Source: Psococerastis gibbosa
Lineage: Eukaryota; Arthropoda; Insecta; Psocodea; Psocidae
DNA length: 64,000 nucleotides
Direction of reading: 5' to 3'
Assembly: GCA_963971405.1 (NCBI GenBank)
Contig: OZ020491.1
Coordinates: forward strand, 4,594,910-4,658,909
The notes beneath the pieces were generated by a model. The model made no database searches. It worked only from the letters and a program-made list of their open reading frames with translations, and was not told the DNA's origin. Both the position numbers and the translations under genes were made by a program. Of the stretch, positions 19,775 through 32,298 are shown one piece after another (positions within the stretch are counted from its first letter, which is position 1; each line of letters begins with the position of its first letter).

Positions 19775-21040
19775 TAGAACAAAAACTCAATACTTAAATT
19801 CTGATAATGATTGAAATCCTGCAAGATCTTTACACTTCATTAAGGGAAATAATTCCATAAAAAAATTTCTCTAAAAAAAACATTAGAAAGCCTATAACAA
19901 TATGCTTCTGATGTTGCAATGCTTTTGTGGGGGCAAAAGGAAATCACTAGTGACGTCATTCATGGCGCCATTTCGTTTGCGGAATCCTGGCAGATTAGGC
20001 TCTCATGTTATTGTATATTGCCAACTAATCCACGTGTACATTAGCCACTTCCCTCGTAATGTTTTAATAGCCTATTAAACCCCGCGGTCGTAAAAAGTTA
20101 CGTTAATGAAAGCAGGAGGGGGGAGGGGTACTGTAAAAACGCATATTTTGCATTGTTACCAGCCTCGGTAATTGGCCACAAGCTAAGTATAGAATTATGT
20201 TCGTTTCTGCTTGACACCATTCAATATGCCATGGAGATTATTTTTATGTGGCTGGCTTCAAGTTTTTATCTTCTTGATAGCGCTCATTAATTAGTTTAAT
20301 TGTAAAATTTCGCGTGGAAATAAAATTGTTAATTAATAACCAACCTATTAAATAAAGTAATAATTTAGTATTCTTTTATTGTTAGTGGCTGATGAAATAA
20401 TGGTGATTGTTAGTATGATTACAAAAGAGCTAATAATACTAGGTGGTTAATTACGTGGTGTGTTTAAGTGCGTTTTGTTTATTGCATAAATCGTAAAATT
20501 GAACTAGGTTGAAAATTTCCCGTCTTGCCCAGGAGTTATACCGTATTATACAGGTATACAGTAGCTGTAGCATAGTTTTACGTTATATTATAATTTAAAA
20601 CGTAAAATTGTACTAAATTATATTTTAATTTTTACCATGAGTGACAGTAAGTTTTAGTAAATTAATAAGGAGACTATAATAAACTAGAAAAAAAACTACA
20701 AAGCTACCCTTCAACTGAGTATACTACAATTGCTGAGGGGGACAGAGGTGAAATAGAACCTATAATTAAACTGTAAAAATTATTACTTTTGTAGTCAGTT
20801 TATTGTGTTGTAAATCAATTAAAGGTGGCATCATTAATCAACTCGTTGCCCCCTTTTGAGGTTTTTAATAACTCTCCCACTATGCTATAAGTCTCGTCAA
20901 GATGCAAGACCCCTCCCTTCCTGTGGTAAGCCCCACGATTGCCGGTCGAAGCTCTATTGTAATATTAATAGTTCCCCGTTGTATTGACTCTTGTGTCCTG
21001 CTGACTCATAGTCATTTGGCATTCCCCTATGTACGATGTT
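19775..21040. other. no gene seen
   Basis: AT-rich with no long frame or recognised repeat. Confidence 0.55.
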
Positions 21041-21044
21041 TACT

Positions 21045-21441
21045 ATAAAGCGCTGTTTCAACCGACCTCTAAGTGCAAAATACATATACGGTGACGTGGT
21101 AGCAGACATTCAAGACTTAGGCGGGGTTTCCGACGACCTCTCATTGCAGAATGCACATGATATTGACGGAAATTTGAATTTTTCTTTTTATAGAAATCTA
21201 TTTAAATGTTTGTACTTCACATATCTCATGACGCCATTTTTAATTTTTGTTCGTTTGTGATTTTACTCTATGATCATTGATCAATTTTAACTATGGCATA
21301 GAGTAAAACAAAAATTTCCGTCAATGTCATTTGCATTCAGCAATGAGAGGTCGGTGGAAACCCCGCCTTTATTAATGATATCTGCTACCACGTCACCGTA
21401 TGTGTATTTTGCACTTAGAGGTCGGTGGAAGCCGAGCCTAA
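21045..21441. mobile_element. hairpin MITE, compound (two-unit arms)
   Basis: Arms contain GACGTGGTAGCAGACATTCA followed by GGCGGGGTTTCC...GACCTC, then a spacer with tctatgatcattgatcaatt, then the mirrored arms. The outer end is diverged (gctgtttcaaccgacctcta). Confidence 0.8.
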
Positions 21442-21489
21442 CAGACTCCTGAGAGACGGAAACCAATTCATGTTTTTGTTGTTGTTGTT

Positions 21490-21640
21490 GTTTCCAACGC
21501 CTTCTTGCAGCATTTCTGCTTTTAAGCAACCCTGTCAGCCTGGCAGGGGAAGTGAGTCTGTTTGTTAACTTGAGGCACCCTAAGGGCAGACTCTTTCACC
21601 TCGGGTAAAGGGGAGTTGATTGACAGGGTGGACCTCCTGA
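21490..21640 (+). repeat. dispersed repeat (ttaagcaaccctgtcagcct type), second copy
   Basis: Same segments as 455-570: ttttaagcaaccctgtcagc, gggcagactctttcacctcg, ggggagttgattga. Confidence 0.65.
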
Positions 21641-21644
21641 CTAT

Positions 21645-23525
21645 AGTGGATTCCGAACCACTTGGGGAACATGGTAAAGTCACCTGAGTGCCTAGTTTAT
21701 TTTTTGAAAAATAACGGACTGATCCTTAAGAGTTTGCAATTAAATATTTGAATATTAAATAAGTTTTAGCAAAGTCAAAAAATGTTTTCTTACTCCAATT
21801 AGTTAATTAACTGAACAAAACTTGAAAATAATAGATTCGCGCCTCTAAAAGCAGCTATTTTTGCCAGTGTGTGACGTCATTTTAGGTTGGTCCCTCGGAA
21901 ATTCTAACATGGCGTGTCTAGAGTACTATATGGTCTAAGCATAGAAATACATTAACTGGAGCGGCGGGAGCCATAATATGCCTTACGAGGCACCCGTTAA
22001 CCATAAGTCAACTATCAGAGATAAGTACCAACGCAAAAAATATCAAAGTCTTACACATTGCAGCATAGCAAAACGGATACCTGGACCCGGTCAAAAACTC
22101 TGTACTTAGCTTGTGCAGGCTACACTAATCACTGCTTTTCCCCGCCAAATTGCGTACTTATCTTGCGCAGGCTACACTATCATCCATATTGATAACGGTC
22201 TCCAGCCCCGGGATGGGTCTAAGGTGCTATTCATAATATTGGTTTGTTTACATTTTCCCCAAGAATAAGTTACAAGGCGGAATAGTAGTAGTATAGCAGA
22301 TATGCGAACGACCATACTAGACAATATTCATAGATACCTACTAGATATATAGATTGTTTCCGGTGTTCGCTCCACAACTCGGTATTAATGACAGAAAAAA
22401 AAAGTCAATTAAAATGCTCTGAGGACTACACTTCAAAAACACCAAAATGGATGGTCTTTGTAATCACTAGATGCCGTGTGATACCAGCTCGTATTACATC
22501 CGGCCCCGGCAGCAACACGGAATAACAAAACAAAAATTAATTACTTGACGCGACTGTTTGGAAAATTCCGCAGATTTTGATGGGATGTTTTTCTGCACGC
22601 AGCCACTCCACTGCATTGGATTGGAACAGTGTCTGGACCTGATAAGTGGATCGACTAGACTAGATGAACCCATGATCTTGTAAAAAAGGAAAAAACTGAC
22701 TGTGATCCTGGTCCCATACTTGGTGAAGTCGAGATAACGCCTGTCACAATGTCAATGGTAAGCATGTTTGAGCTTGCCCATTGGTACTTGCGGTCGATGT
22801 GGATTTATATCGAGGAGTGAATCAGTTTGCCAAAGGCTAGAATTTAATTCGGAAACAATACCAATAATGTTAGAAAACTGATGGGATCGTTAGCCCACTA
22901 CGTCCTTAAAAGGCCCTTACATAATAATAATAATATGGTCCAGAAGGTCTTTTTATAAACCAAATAGTGGTCCCTTGTCCAACGTCAACGACCCTAATAG
23001 GTTTCCAACATTATTTATATTGTTTCCGTATGAATTTTTGGCCAATGGCAAACTGGTATACGTCCTCGATGTCAACCTACACCGGCTACAAGCGATAATT
23101 GACAAGATCACCATTGACGCAATGTGACAGGTGAAAGCATGACTAAACCATATGTACAGATATACGAGTCTTCGATAGCTGTAACTGGTAATTCCGTGGG
23201 ATTATTCTTAAATGTAGTCAGAGTTTACATTTTTTTTTATACCGTTAGTCATTTTGAGAAAATTTGTTGCAGCCTGTAAAATTATTAAAAAAATTGATTT
23301 ATGAAGAAATCATAAAAAAAGTCAAGTTTGATGGGGAAATGCAAATTTTTCTACAAAAGTCAATTTACATTTTCTCATCTCAAATAATTATTATTAAAAT
23401 AAAAACGCGATAAAGTCTATTGGGGCACTTTACAGTGGACCTCCGATTTCCTGTCAAGTCTAAATAGTTTTCTACCTATTCTTTACTGTTTTTATTCTTA
23501 CTGTTTTTATTCTTTACTTTACTTT
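21645..23525. other. no gene seen
   Basis: No long frame, no recognised repeat. Confidence 0.55.
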
Positions 23526-23570
23526 TCTTACTGCAGCACAATCATGGAAATTTTAATACCGGCGTTAATA

Positions 23571-24881
23571 CCTAGTCCTGCCATAAGTTCTGTCCCTGCG
23601 GCATTTTGGCCACGCTGACTGTATCTCAAGGGTTGATGGTTGTCAACCCTGGCATTGTTTACATTGTTCTTTCTGATAGTAGAATAACACCAGTTGCGTT
23701 TAAAACTTCGCCCTGTTGAGATGGAATGGGGTACTGATGATAACCGTATTACCGTGACATGCCTCCACAAGTATGGTATGCCTCCTAATGACATTTTTAA
23801 AACTTTGAAGCCTTAAAAAATAACTAAAAAATTTGTGTACCGTGCAAATAATCGTTAAAACGAGACTTGTTTTGAAGACGGTTTTGAAGACGGGCCGCGA
23901 TCTGGGCGTTCGAGGACTGTGAGGACTGCTGAAGCAGTTAAAGTGGTGAGGGAGCGAATTCTGAGAAATCCACTCCGAAAGCAGAAAATCATGCCAGGGA
24001 ACTCGACATGTCCAAGAGGTCGATGTCATGACTTGTCAGGGACGATCTACAGATGAAGGCCTATCGGAGATCCACATGACACCTGCTCACTCCAGCACTA
24101 CGAGCTATCAGGAGGACCAGAGCGCAGGCGTTACTTACGTGGCACGCAGCTCAAGGTCATGAGTGGATCCTTTTCAACGACGAAAAATTTTTTGTGATAG
24201 AAGAGGTTTACAACCGCCAAGATGACAAGGTTTATGCTCATTCATCTCGGGAAGCCAGCGAAGTTGTTCCCAGCCTGCAACGAGGTCATCACCCGTCTTC
24301 AGTGATGGTGTGTTGGGGGTGTCGTACCAGGGGGTGACAACCTAGCATTTTGCGAAAAAGGCGTAAAAACTGGAGCTAAAGTGTACCAGAATAACGTTTT
24401 GGAAGGAGTAATGAAGCCCCTCAATACCACTTTGTTCAACGGGCACAATTGGTGCTTCCAGCAAGATTCAGCGCGCCAGCCCACAAAGCCAAAACCACTC
24501 AGGAGTGGCTCAGAACCAAAATCCCGGATTTATTGCTACAGCAGACTGGCCCTCTGGTAGTCCAGACTTGAACCCCCTGGACCATTCATTGTGGTCAGTT
24601 TTGGAGGCCAAGGCCTGCTCAAAGCGTCACCCAAATTTGGATAGCCTGAAGCATTCCCTCATCACAGCAGCCCAAGATTTAACTCTGGAAACCGTCCGTG
24701 CCGCAATAGATGAGTGACCACAACGTCTTCAGGCTAGTGTTCAAAATGATGGTGGACATTTTGAAATTTAGTATGTTTTATTACTTAAATATGAATAATT
24801 AAATGTAAAAAAAATAATCGAACCATATTAAACTTTTTGATTCCTTGATACCTTAGGAACAGAACTTATGGCAGGACTAGG
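23571..24881 (+). mobile_element. maT/mariner-type transposon, degenerate
   Basis: Inverted ends starting CCTAGTCCTGCCATAAGTTC, mirrored at 24,855-24,881, with TA at both flanks (23,569-23,570 and 24,882-24,883). Length 1,311 bp, close to a full mariner. It is inserted in a palindromic repeat whose uninterrupted relative lies at 52,853-53,330. Confidence 0.9.
23840..24780 (+). pseudogene. mariner (maT-like) transposase pseudogene
   Basis: Fragments in several frames: RTAEAVKVVRERILRNP (N-terminal domain), SVMVWWGV, FQQDSAPAHKAKTTQEWL, then DWPSGSPDLNPLD and LWSVLEAKACSKRHP. There are 37 residues between the second and third catalytic D, the spacing of the maT (DD37D) clade. Multiple stops and shifts; not functional. 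Confidence 0.85.
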
Positions 24882-25264
24882 TATAATACCATGTCACGAC
24901 ATTGTATTAATTCAATTGTTTAAAATAAATGAACAGTGAATTTATGATTTTTTTTTTAAGTTTTGATGTTGGTGTAATCGTCGCAAGAGTGCTAAGCGCG
25001 AAAAATTCAAATTGTGTCTATTTAAATAATTGAATGATTTTCGGCAGCGTCGTGTTAGTTCAGTTCTTCAGTATTGCCAATATCGCAATTTAAAAAATTC
25101 TGAAATTTACTGTTCATTTATTTCAAACAATTATTGAATTATTGCCATCACGTGACATTTTAATATATTAACCCTGGTATTAGCTGCAGGACACCTATTA
25201 ATTTCGCAGCCGCTGATCTTCTCAGTAGTAAAAAACTACGATCCGTTAATTGCTAAATAGGTTA

Positions 25265-25735
25265 AATGTTCGTGGATCTCAGTCCCCGAGAGCCTATGCT
25301 AAGAGGAGTAGAATGCTAACATGATTCGACTTTGAACTCTGGTAAAGGATGTACGTCGTAAGCGAAGTGTTATAGATTTTCGTGCAGCCTCGCGCACTCT
25401 CGGTCCCTGAGAACTTTAAACTAAGAGCAGTCGAATGCTATAATTTCGTATGAAACTCTAGTAAAGAATGTGCTTAGACAGCACATTTGGGTAATTTAGA
25501 TCTGGGCTAGGCTACGGGCCGCCCCCTCGGAGGCGAAATGCTAAAATCCGTGCACTCTCGCTAACTTTCGGTCCCCGTGAGCCTAGTTAACTATATGGCG
25601 TATAATGCTTGAATTTGCCACGAGCTCTAGTAAAGGATGTACCTACACGGTAAACAACACGATTACGATCTAAACGACTATTTTTTTGCGTAAAGGATGT
25701 GTCTACACAGTAAACAACACGATTAGGATCTAAAC
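25265..25735 (+). repeat. degenerate tandem repeats (ggtccccgagagcct type)
   Basis: Related segments at about 25,279, 25,398 and 25,566, each with tc-gt-cc-tgag and ctctagtaaagaatgt-like phrases; the last part duplicates taaacaacacgattacgatc. Confidence 0.55.
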
Positions 25736-25744
25736 TACTATTTT

Positions 25745-25915
25745 TTATGTGTATCTTTTTTTTTAGTTTTAGTTTTATATTTTACTTATTTATTTATTCA
25801 GTTAAATTTTTAATAGTCTAATGCACAACATTCCATTATTTATTATTGGTTAATTGAAGGAATGGGCTGAATAGCCTAAATTCGCCCGCATGTAAAATAT
25901 AGGCTTTCTTTCACG
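25745..25915 (+). mobile_element. LINE 3'-end-like remnant, second copy
   Basis: Shares ttaattgaaggaatgggctg...ttcgcccgcatg with 5,880-5,925. Confidence 0.4.
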
Positions 25916-26630
25916 ATTTGCCTAATTTAATTCTCCTATGAAATTATGGTCCGCCCCTCGTACGGGCACTCTATTGTGACTCTGCACTCAGTCTATATTG
26001 AGACGAACACGTGTACTACAACCCTCATCAATGTTGAACAGTAAGCTATCGATTGCTGATGCCCCTCTGTTGAACAGCTTAATACAATGGCTCAGCCCCC
26101 CCCCCCTTTTAGTCCTCAAATGGCTCAATTCATGCATCACCCCCTAATACCTTCTGAAACTGCCAGACCTTGCATGTATTAGAATATGTATCCTGGACTT
26201 CACTTCTGCAGCTGTACTGATGAAAAATGCATTTAAAATAAAATAAAGACTCAATTTTTATGAAAAATGACTAAGAACATTTTCTGCCGAAATTTTTATG
26301 CTTTCTAACTTCAGGTATATTTTGAGTATTAAGTATAGGGTAACAGAACCGAGCAGGTTGCCTCCCACTGCAAAGTTTTGGTTTTAAATAAAAAATGATT
26401 TGTTGAATAAATTATTGATAATTCATGCCCCAATATATTGCATACCCTGCCATTCCGTTATTACTGTGTTTTGTTATATTGGTCTGCCCGTTCTTGATTA
26501 TGCAATCCCATCAATTAATTCAATGCTTTGGGGGTAGGAAAAGTTGAGGCAACTTAAATATAACCTTAGGACATTTATTTACAATGGAACTACACTTTTT
26601 ATCTATCTCGGTACACGGTACCTATACTAA

Positions 26631-26770
26631 GGCGGTGATTCCACCGACCTCTCATTGCAGAATACAAATGACATTGACGTGGTAGCAGATATTATTAATA
26701 AGTCTTGAATGTCTGCTACCACGTTAATGTCATTTGCATTCTGCAATGAGTGGTCGGTGGAAACCCCGCC
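26631..26770. mobile_element. hairpin MITE, 140 bp, TSD TAA
   Basis: GGCGGTGATTCCACCGACCT ... mirrored end AAACCCCGCC; flanked by taa on both sides (26,628-26,630 and 26,771-26,773). Confidence 0.9.
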
Positions 26771-26837
26771 TAATTGATAAAATAGGAAAGCATAGAATAT
26801 TTCATCTAAACCGGTTTTTGCTTTTGGGTTAATTGTA

Positions 26838-27515
26838 CGAGGGCCATTTTTTTTTTCAACCTCCGATAGGCTATAAATAAAATTACCAAATATTGATACA
26901 CTTACGGTTACTTTTCGACATAATCACCGAAGAGATTGAGACATTTGTCATATCTGTGGACTAGCTTTTCTCTACCCTCTACAAAGAAAGTTGTCGCCAA
27001 TGAATTCAAGTAGGCCTTGACGTTGGTTTGAAGGTCCTCATTGGTTTGAAAGCGCTTCCCACCAAGCCACGTCTTCTGTTCAGGAAAAAAATGAAAGTGA
27101 AAGCAAATTTCTTCTTTTTCCTGAACTGAAGACGAGGCTTGGTGGGAAGCGCTTTCAAACCAATACGGACGTTCAAACCAACGCCAAGGACTACTGAAAT
27201 TCATTTTCATTGAATTCAGTTTAGGAAACAAATGAAAGTGAAAGCGAATTTCATCTTTTTCCTGAACAGAAGACGTGGCTCGGTGGGAAGCGCTTTCAAA
27301 CCATTGAGGACCTTCAAACCAACGTCAAGGTCTACTTGAATTCATTGGCGGCAACTTTCTTTGTAGAGGGTAGAGAAAAGCTTGTCCTCAGATATGACAG
27401 ATGTCTCAATCTCTTAGGTGATTATGTCGAAAAGTAACCGTAAGTGTATCAATCTTTTGCCGTAATAAAATTATTGTTTTATTTCAACTTGTCTTTTATT
27501 TATAGCATATTGGAG
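26838..27515. mobile_element. palindromic element built from mariner transposase C-terminal ends
   Basis: The left arm (26,890-27,100, - strand sense) encodes a mariner-type C-terminus (GREKLVHRYDKCLNLFGDYVEK-like, minus the last residues); the right arm (27,230-27,455, + sense) is an inverted copy of the same stretch with a stop. Outer sequences (tttcaacctccgata...ctataaat and the mirror at 27,495-27,515) also pair. This is a fold-back derivative that has lost the rest of the transposase. Confidence 0.75.
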
Positions 27516-27519
27516 GTTG

Positions 27520-28090
27520 AAAGGCTCGCAAGGCCCAAAATTAACCCAAAATGGATTAATTGAGACATTTTTCTTTCTTTCTTTCTTATCTTTTTGGTTG
27601 CACACTGATGATGCGGTAAGGGGCCACCATGGTATTAGCTGTGAGTTATCGTTACGGGTGTAAAGCACGGTAACGTAAGTGCAGGGTATAAAAGTGTTTT
27701 TGTTTTATGAGTCATTAGGAGGTAGGTCGCCGTAAACATGTGTTAGCGGCCGGCCGTAAACCGTTTTTATGATGTTATGGCTCCGGTCGTCCCACTAACA
27801 ATATTGCTAAAGGCTCATTGTTCAATTGCTCTGTGGGGCCTTATCGGGGACAGATCCAGCCCATTGGGAGGGGGGTGGGGGTAGTTGTGGGTCAAAATAG
27901 AACCATATTAGTAGAACTGAGGGCTCCCGGCACTCAGCAGATCGTCAATCTTCGCTAGAAGATGCATATAAAGAAGATGTAAGTAGGGTTGGTACCTCAA
28001 ACCGGCCAATTTCGAAATGAAGTTTCTAAATTGTAAATTTAGGCTATCAAAAAGCTGTACCTACGTATTGCTAATTGATAGTGGGGGAGC
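27520..28090. other. no gene seen
   Basis: Nothing recognised. Confidence 0.5.
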
Positions 28091-28097
28091 AAAAAGC

Positions 28098-28945
28098 AAG
28101 AACCGGTCCGAGTTTACTCGAACATGCTTTCCAATTTATAAATTAGTAGATATTGACATGCGTAATTTCATAGGAAATAATTTCCCAATGGTTGAATTTC
28201 AGATCCCTCAAGGGGGGGGGGGGGGGTTCACCTCAATATATATTAAATAAATTGGAAAGCAAAAACCCTTTACACTAAATTGCATATTCAGTAAGTAGTA
28301 ACAATATCACATGTCACGTAATGTATTGTAGCGTGAATTTTCCATAATTACTCAAAAAATAATTTTTTGCGCAAATATTTTTTTGGGAGCGCAACCTGCC
28401 CGTTTTTGTTACCCTATTAAACACCTAAAACATACCAGAAGGTAGAAATCATCGATAGCATGGTTCCACAGAAAAATTATTTTTTTCATGAAAATTGAGT
28501 TATTTTTATTTTTTTACCCCCAGAAGCAAACTATCAAGCGGGCAAGAGACCCCCGACATTTTGTTAACATTAACAACGACTACAATATATGTGAATTTAA
28601 AAGAAATTGTTTGCGCCGTTTTTGAGAAAAAAAAATTTTATACGTTTATTTGGAGTTTTTTGAGAATAAAACCCCCCAAATTGAGTTAGCCCAAAATAAA
28701 AAAAAAATGGTCCCGAGGTATGATTTTTCTGAACCTACATGCAAAATTTCATCAAAATCGACCGTGTAGTTTGCCTGGAAATCGACTCCCAGACAGACAG
28801 AGCGACAGACAGACATTTCGAAAAAAAAATCACTTTTTGGGTTCCTGGGACCTCAAAACGTTTAAATCCTGTAAATCTCGGAATCGAAAATTTGGACCAT
28901 CACAATGCTTTCCTTACACTACGTATAAATTGGAAAGCAAAAATA
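28098..28945 (+). mobile_element. 850-bp dispersed repeat, copy 1
   Basis: Starts AAGAACCGGTCCGAGTT, has TGCTTTCCAATTTATA near the left and TATAAATTGGAAAGCA at the right end, i.e. inverted ends. Includes a G run, an acccccagaagcaaact segment and a gacagacagacatttcg segment. No coding frame. Other copies at 32,299-33,164 and 48,764-49,480. Confidence 0.82.
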
Positions 28946-28949
28946 TGAT

Positions 28950-30600
28950 ATGTGACCCACTTGGGTTCAGGGATGGATCCTTGGGGGGGCGGTCGCCCCC
29001 CCCCCCCCCCAGAAAAATAGCTTTATACTAGATAGAATAAACTTTTGAAGGAAATGAAGAGAAAGAAAAGAAAATGAAGTAAGGGAAATGCGATATTTTT
29101 CAGGTCACCGCCCCCCCCCCCCGAAAACTTTCTGAAACCGTCCCTGCTTGGGTTCCATATTCCCTCTCTATAACTGCCGCAGTCGCACACCAGTTGCTAC
29201 GGTAGTGTTGACATTGCACCCCTTTTGACCTACTATGCTAGTTTAATTTTTGTATGGGACAGATGCTACAAAATTTACCCCATATATTTTTTTGTTTATT
29301 TTCCAGTTTTACCTCCCTCCCTTCTATACAGTATATCTATCTATGTGTGACGGTTGCCGTCAAATATGGGCTGCGTTGTTTTGGCTTCATCTTGTTTGTT
29401 AGGGGATTATTAAGTTATCTTGTTAAAGAGTTAGGGGTTCTTTTCGTTGTTTGGTTGTGGTTTTAATTGTCAAGACTTTTTGTTTTGTTGTATTGTTGGG
29501 GAATGTTATTATGAAAGCTTTCATGATCTAAACACAAGAGCCAAATGATATACGCGGGCTAGATGTGCATGAATTTTTAACGTTTGGCTTGGTTTTGAAG
29601 AAAAAAACTGATTAGCTTGGCTTGGTGTTTGGTTTATTTGCCAGCCAAAGCATGGTTAAGGGAATTTTAGAGAATACCTATTTATATAGGCCTGTTGTAG
29701 AAATCCTGGAAAAATTCCGAAATCAAATCAAATTTATGAAATTAAAGCGACATTTACATAACTTACAATATTACAAATGGAAGTGCGGGGAAAAACTATC
29801 TTGTCTGCAATTGATGCCCGTGTGATAAACGTAATAATAATCAGCATTCTACGAAAAGAGGGGGTTTCTATTCTTTTTTTGCAGGCACACCTTTCGTAAA
29901 ATCCCTTTATTTTAGTCCTGGTACCTCAAAACGCGTAACTCCTATTCTCAAAATCAAAAAACATCACAACATTTTCCCCCACACCAACGTACAAACAGGA
30001 AACATGCAAGCATGTGCGTTCAAGGTAGAATTTGAAAAAAAAATACACTTCTTGGATATTCCATCTCATTACCATATCATGGAAAACAACTAAAACAAGA
30101 TTATGCGCTGCCGTACTGCGTATAGGGGCATTTATAATGAAACCCATAGCATGTTTTACCAGTGTAAACTTGTTCTTGAAACAGTTTTTACTTATTTGAC
30201 CATCGATCCTCTTGTAATAAGGGTGTCTTTATGGCAGGTGTACTGTAGTTTACCCTCCTGTTCCATGCACCACCTGGATCTCATTAAATTAGCATGATCT
30301 GTTTTACAATGTTACCTTGGGCTTGTTTAAGGGGAGGGGTGCGCAATTCGATACTGTTGTACTATTTAAAGGTTACACTGCATTATGTAACTTTGTGCCG
30401 GTTTAGATTTTGCTTTGTAAATATTGGGTTTTGGTTTCATTAGCTGCAGCCCTATTATGGCGGTTTTGGGATTAACGTAACACCGGGCTTTATTCAATTG
30501 TTTTAAACAAAGGAGTGCAAAATGTGCGGTAAATTTAAATTGATAAATGAATCCTGGGCTATATTTTTGGTGAGTTTTCATTTTTTTTTCTCCCTTATAG
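28950..30600. other. no gene seen
   Basis: G and C runs at 28,983-29,012 and 29,109-29,122 (gttcagggatggatcc-type repeat); short piece of the 850-bp repeat at 29,885-29,965; otherwise nothing. Confidence 0.5.
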
Positions 30601-30601
30601 A

Positions 30602-31548
30602 TGTACACATTAATTACAATTCTTATTACATTTCAAAAATCTACCTGTACATTTTACTGTTTATTAGTATTTCCTTCAATTATACAACAATGTAACCATT
30701 CTCTTGTATTCCAATAATTTGTACACATTAATTACAATTCTTATTTCATTTCAAAAATCTACCTGTACATTTTACTGTTTATTAGTATTTCCTTCAATTA
30801 TACAACAATGTAACCATTCTCTTGTATTCCAATAATTTGTACACATTAATTACAATTCTTATTTCATTTCAAAAATCTACCTGTACATTTTACTGTTTAT
30901 TAGTATTTCCTTCAATTATACAACAATGTAACCATTCTCTTGTATTCCAATAATTTGTACACATTAATTACAATTCTTATTTCATTTCAAAAATCTACCT
31001 GTACATTTTACTGTTTATTAGTATTTCCTTCAATTATACAACAATGTAACCATTCTCTTGTATTCCAATAATTTGTACACATTAATTACAATTCTTATTT
31101 CATTTCAAAAATCTACCTGTACATTTTACTGTTTATTAGTATTTCCTTCAATTATACAACAATGTAACCATTCTCTTGTATTCCAATAATTTGTACACAT
31201 TAATTACAATTCTTATTTCATTTCAAAAATCTACCTGTACATTTTACTGTTTATTAGTATTTCCTTCAATTATACAACAATGTAACCATTCTCTTGTATT
31301 CCAATAATTTGTACACATTAATTACAATTCTTATTTCATTTCAAAAATCTACCTGTACATTTTACTGTTTATTAGTATTTCCTTCAATTATACAACAATG
31401 TAACCATTCTCTTGTATTCCAATAATTTGTACACATTAATTACAATTCTTATTTCATTTCAAAAATCTACCTGTACATTTTACTGTTTATTAGTATTTCC
31501 TTCAATTATACAACAATGTAACCGTTCTCTTGTATTCCAATAATTTAT
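30602..31548 (+). repeat. 118-bp satellite-like tandem array, 8 copies
   Basis: The phrase gtacacatta starts at 30,603 and then every 118 bp (30,721; 30,839; 30,957; 31,075; 31,193; 31,311; 31,429). The copies are almost identical; only the first and last carry visible substitutions (ttattacatttc, aaccgttctc). Confidence 0.95.
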
Positions 31549-31623
31549 TAATTTGAATTTCCCTTGCATATTTTATCACCGTCACGTGACACCTTACTAT
31601 GGTATTGAAAAATAACCCGCTGT

Positions 31624-32019
31624 TTTTTTTTTAATTATAAAGGATCATTCGCATACAAAAAATTCAATGAATGTATCCAAATAACCTCTTCATTCGCATC
31701 TGTAGGTAATACCTGTGTTGAGTTACGACAGGTCACCGATCGCATGATGTTTAGAGACTCGCACAAGTATTCCATCGAAGTTTGTTTCTGTACCTCTCAT
31801 ATGAATACATTGTAGTATTATATATATACCATATTTTTTTTTTTTTTTTTTTTTAAATAAAAGATAAATCGCATGCAAACAATTTAATGAATGCATCCGA
31901 TTGACCTTTTCAGTCACCTCTGTAGGTTATTACCCGTGATGAGTACGACACGTCTCCGATTGCACGGCGTGTAAAGACTCGCACAAGTGCAAGCACGTTA
32001 CCACCTGGCCATCGAAGTA
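31624..32019 (-). mobile_element. two poly(A)-tailed SINE-like repeats in tandem
   Basis: Both on the - strand, each with a T run at its low-coordinate side (31,624-31,633 and 31,833-31,853) followed by the mirrored family sequence. Confidence 0.65.
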
Positions 32020-32177
32020 TACTACAATGTATTGAATAAAGCATTGCCTTTATGCAATTAAGCAAGCTCACAGACCTGTTCGGTTAGATAGTTGTGTAGT
32101 TGTGCTAACCTGTCTAGCAACACGAATCATGTCAATTTGAGCATAAGTAGAGAATTTGGCGATTACTGCACTTGTCG

Positions 32178-32249
32178 GGGCTTGTGGTCTAGCGGTAAAG
32201 ACGACGCCCCGGTTCGGCGTAGATCGTGGGTTCGAATCCCGCCAAACCC
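32178..32249 (+). tRNA. tRNA-like sequence, anticodon position GGT, probably SINE or pseudo-tRNA
   Basis: Full cloverleaf, 72 nt. Acceptor GGGCTTG/CAAACCC has one mismatch; D arm GTCT/AGAC; anticodon stem ACGCC/GGCGT; T arm GTGGG/CCCGC with TTCGAAT loop. The A box TGGTCTAGCGG and B box GGTTCGAATCC match the consensus, and a T6 terminator follows. The anticodon loop CCGGTTC has C at position 33 instead of T, which argues against a working tRNA. A related sequence is at 35,709. Confidence 0.5.
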
Positions 32250-32298
32250 TGTTTTTTCCATATCCTCTAATTTCGGCTCTCATATGAAACCTCAGGTT

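Larger units (their letters stand above)
23530..25200. mobile_element. palindromic element, third family, split by the maT transposon
   Basis: The left end (ctgcagcacaatcatggaaa) and the right part (24,884-25,200, with ccatgtcacgacattg and ttattgccatcacgtgacat) match 52,853-53,330 with the maT element removed. Confidence 0.8.

Noticed and set aside
32178..32249. Functional tRNA-Thr gene
   Set aside because: C instead of T at position 33 and an acceptor mismatch; a relative with the same oddity at 35,709 suggests a SINE or pseudo-tRNA family.
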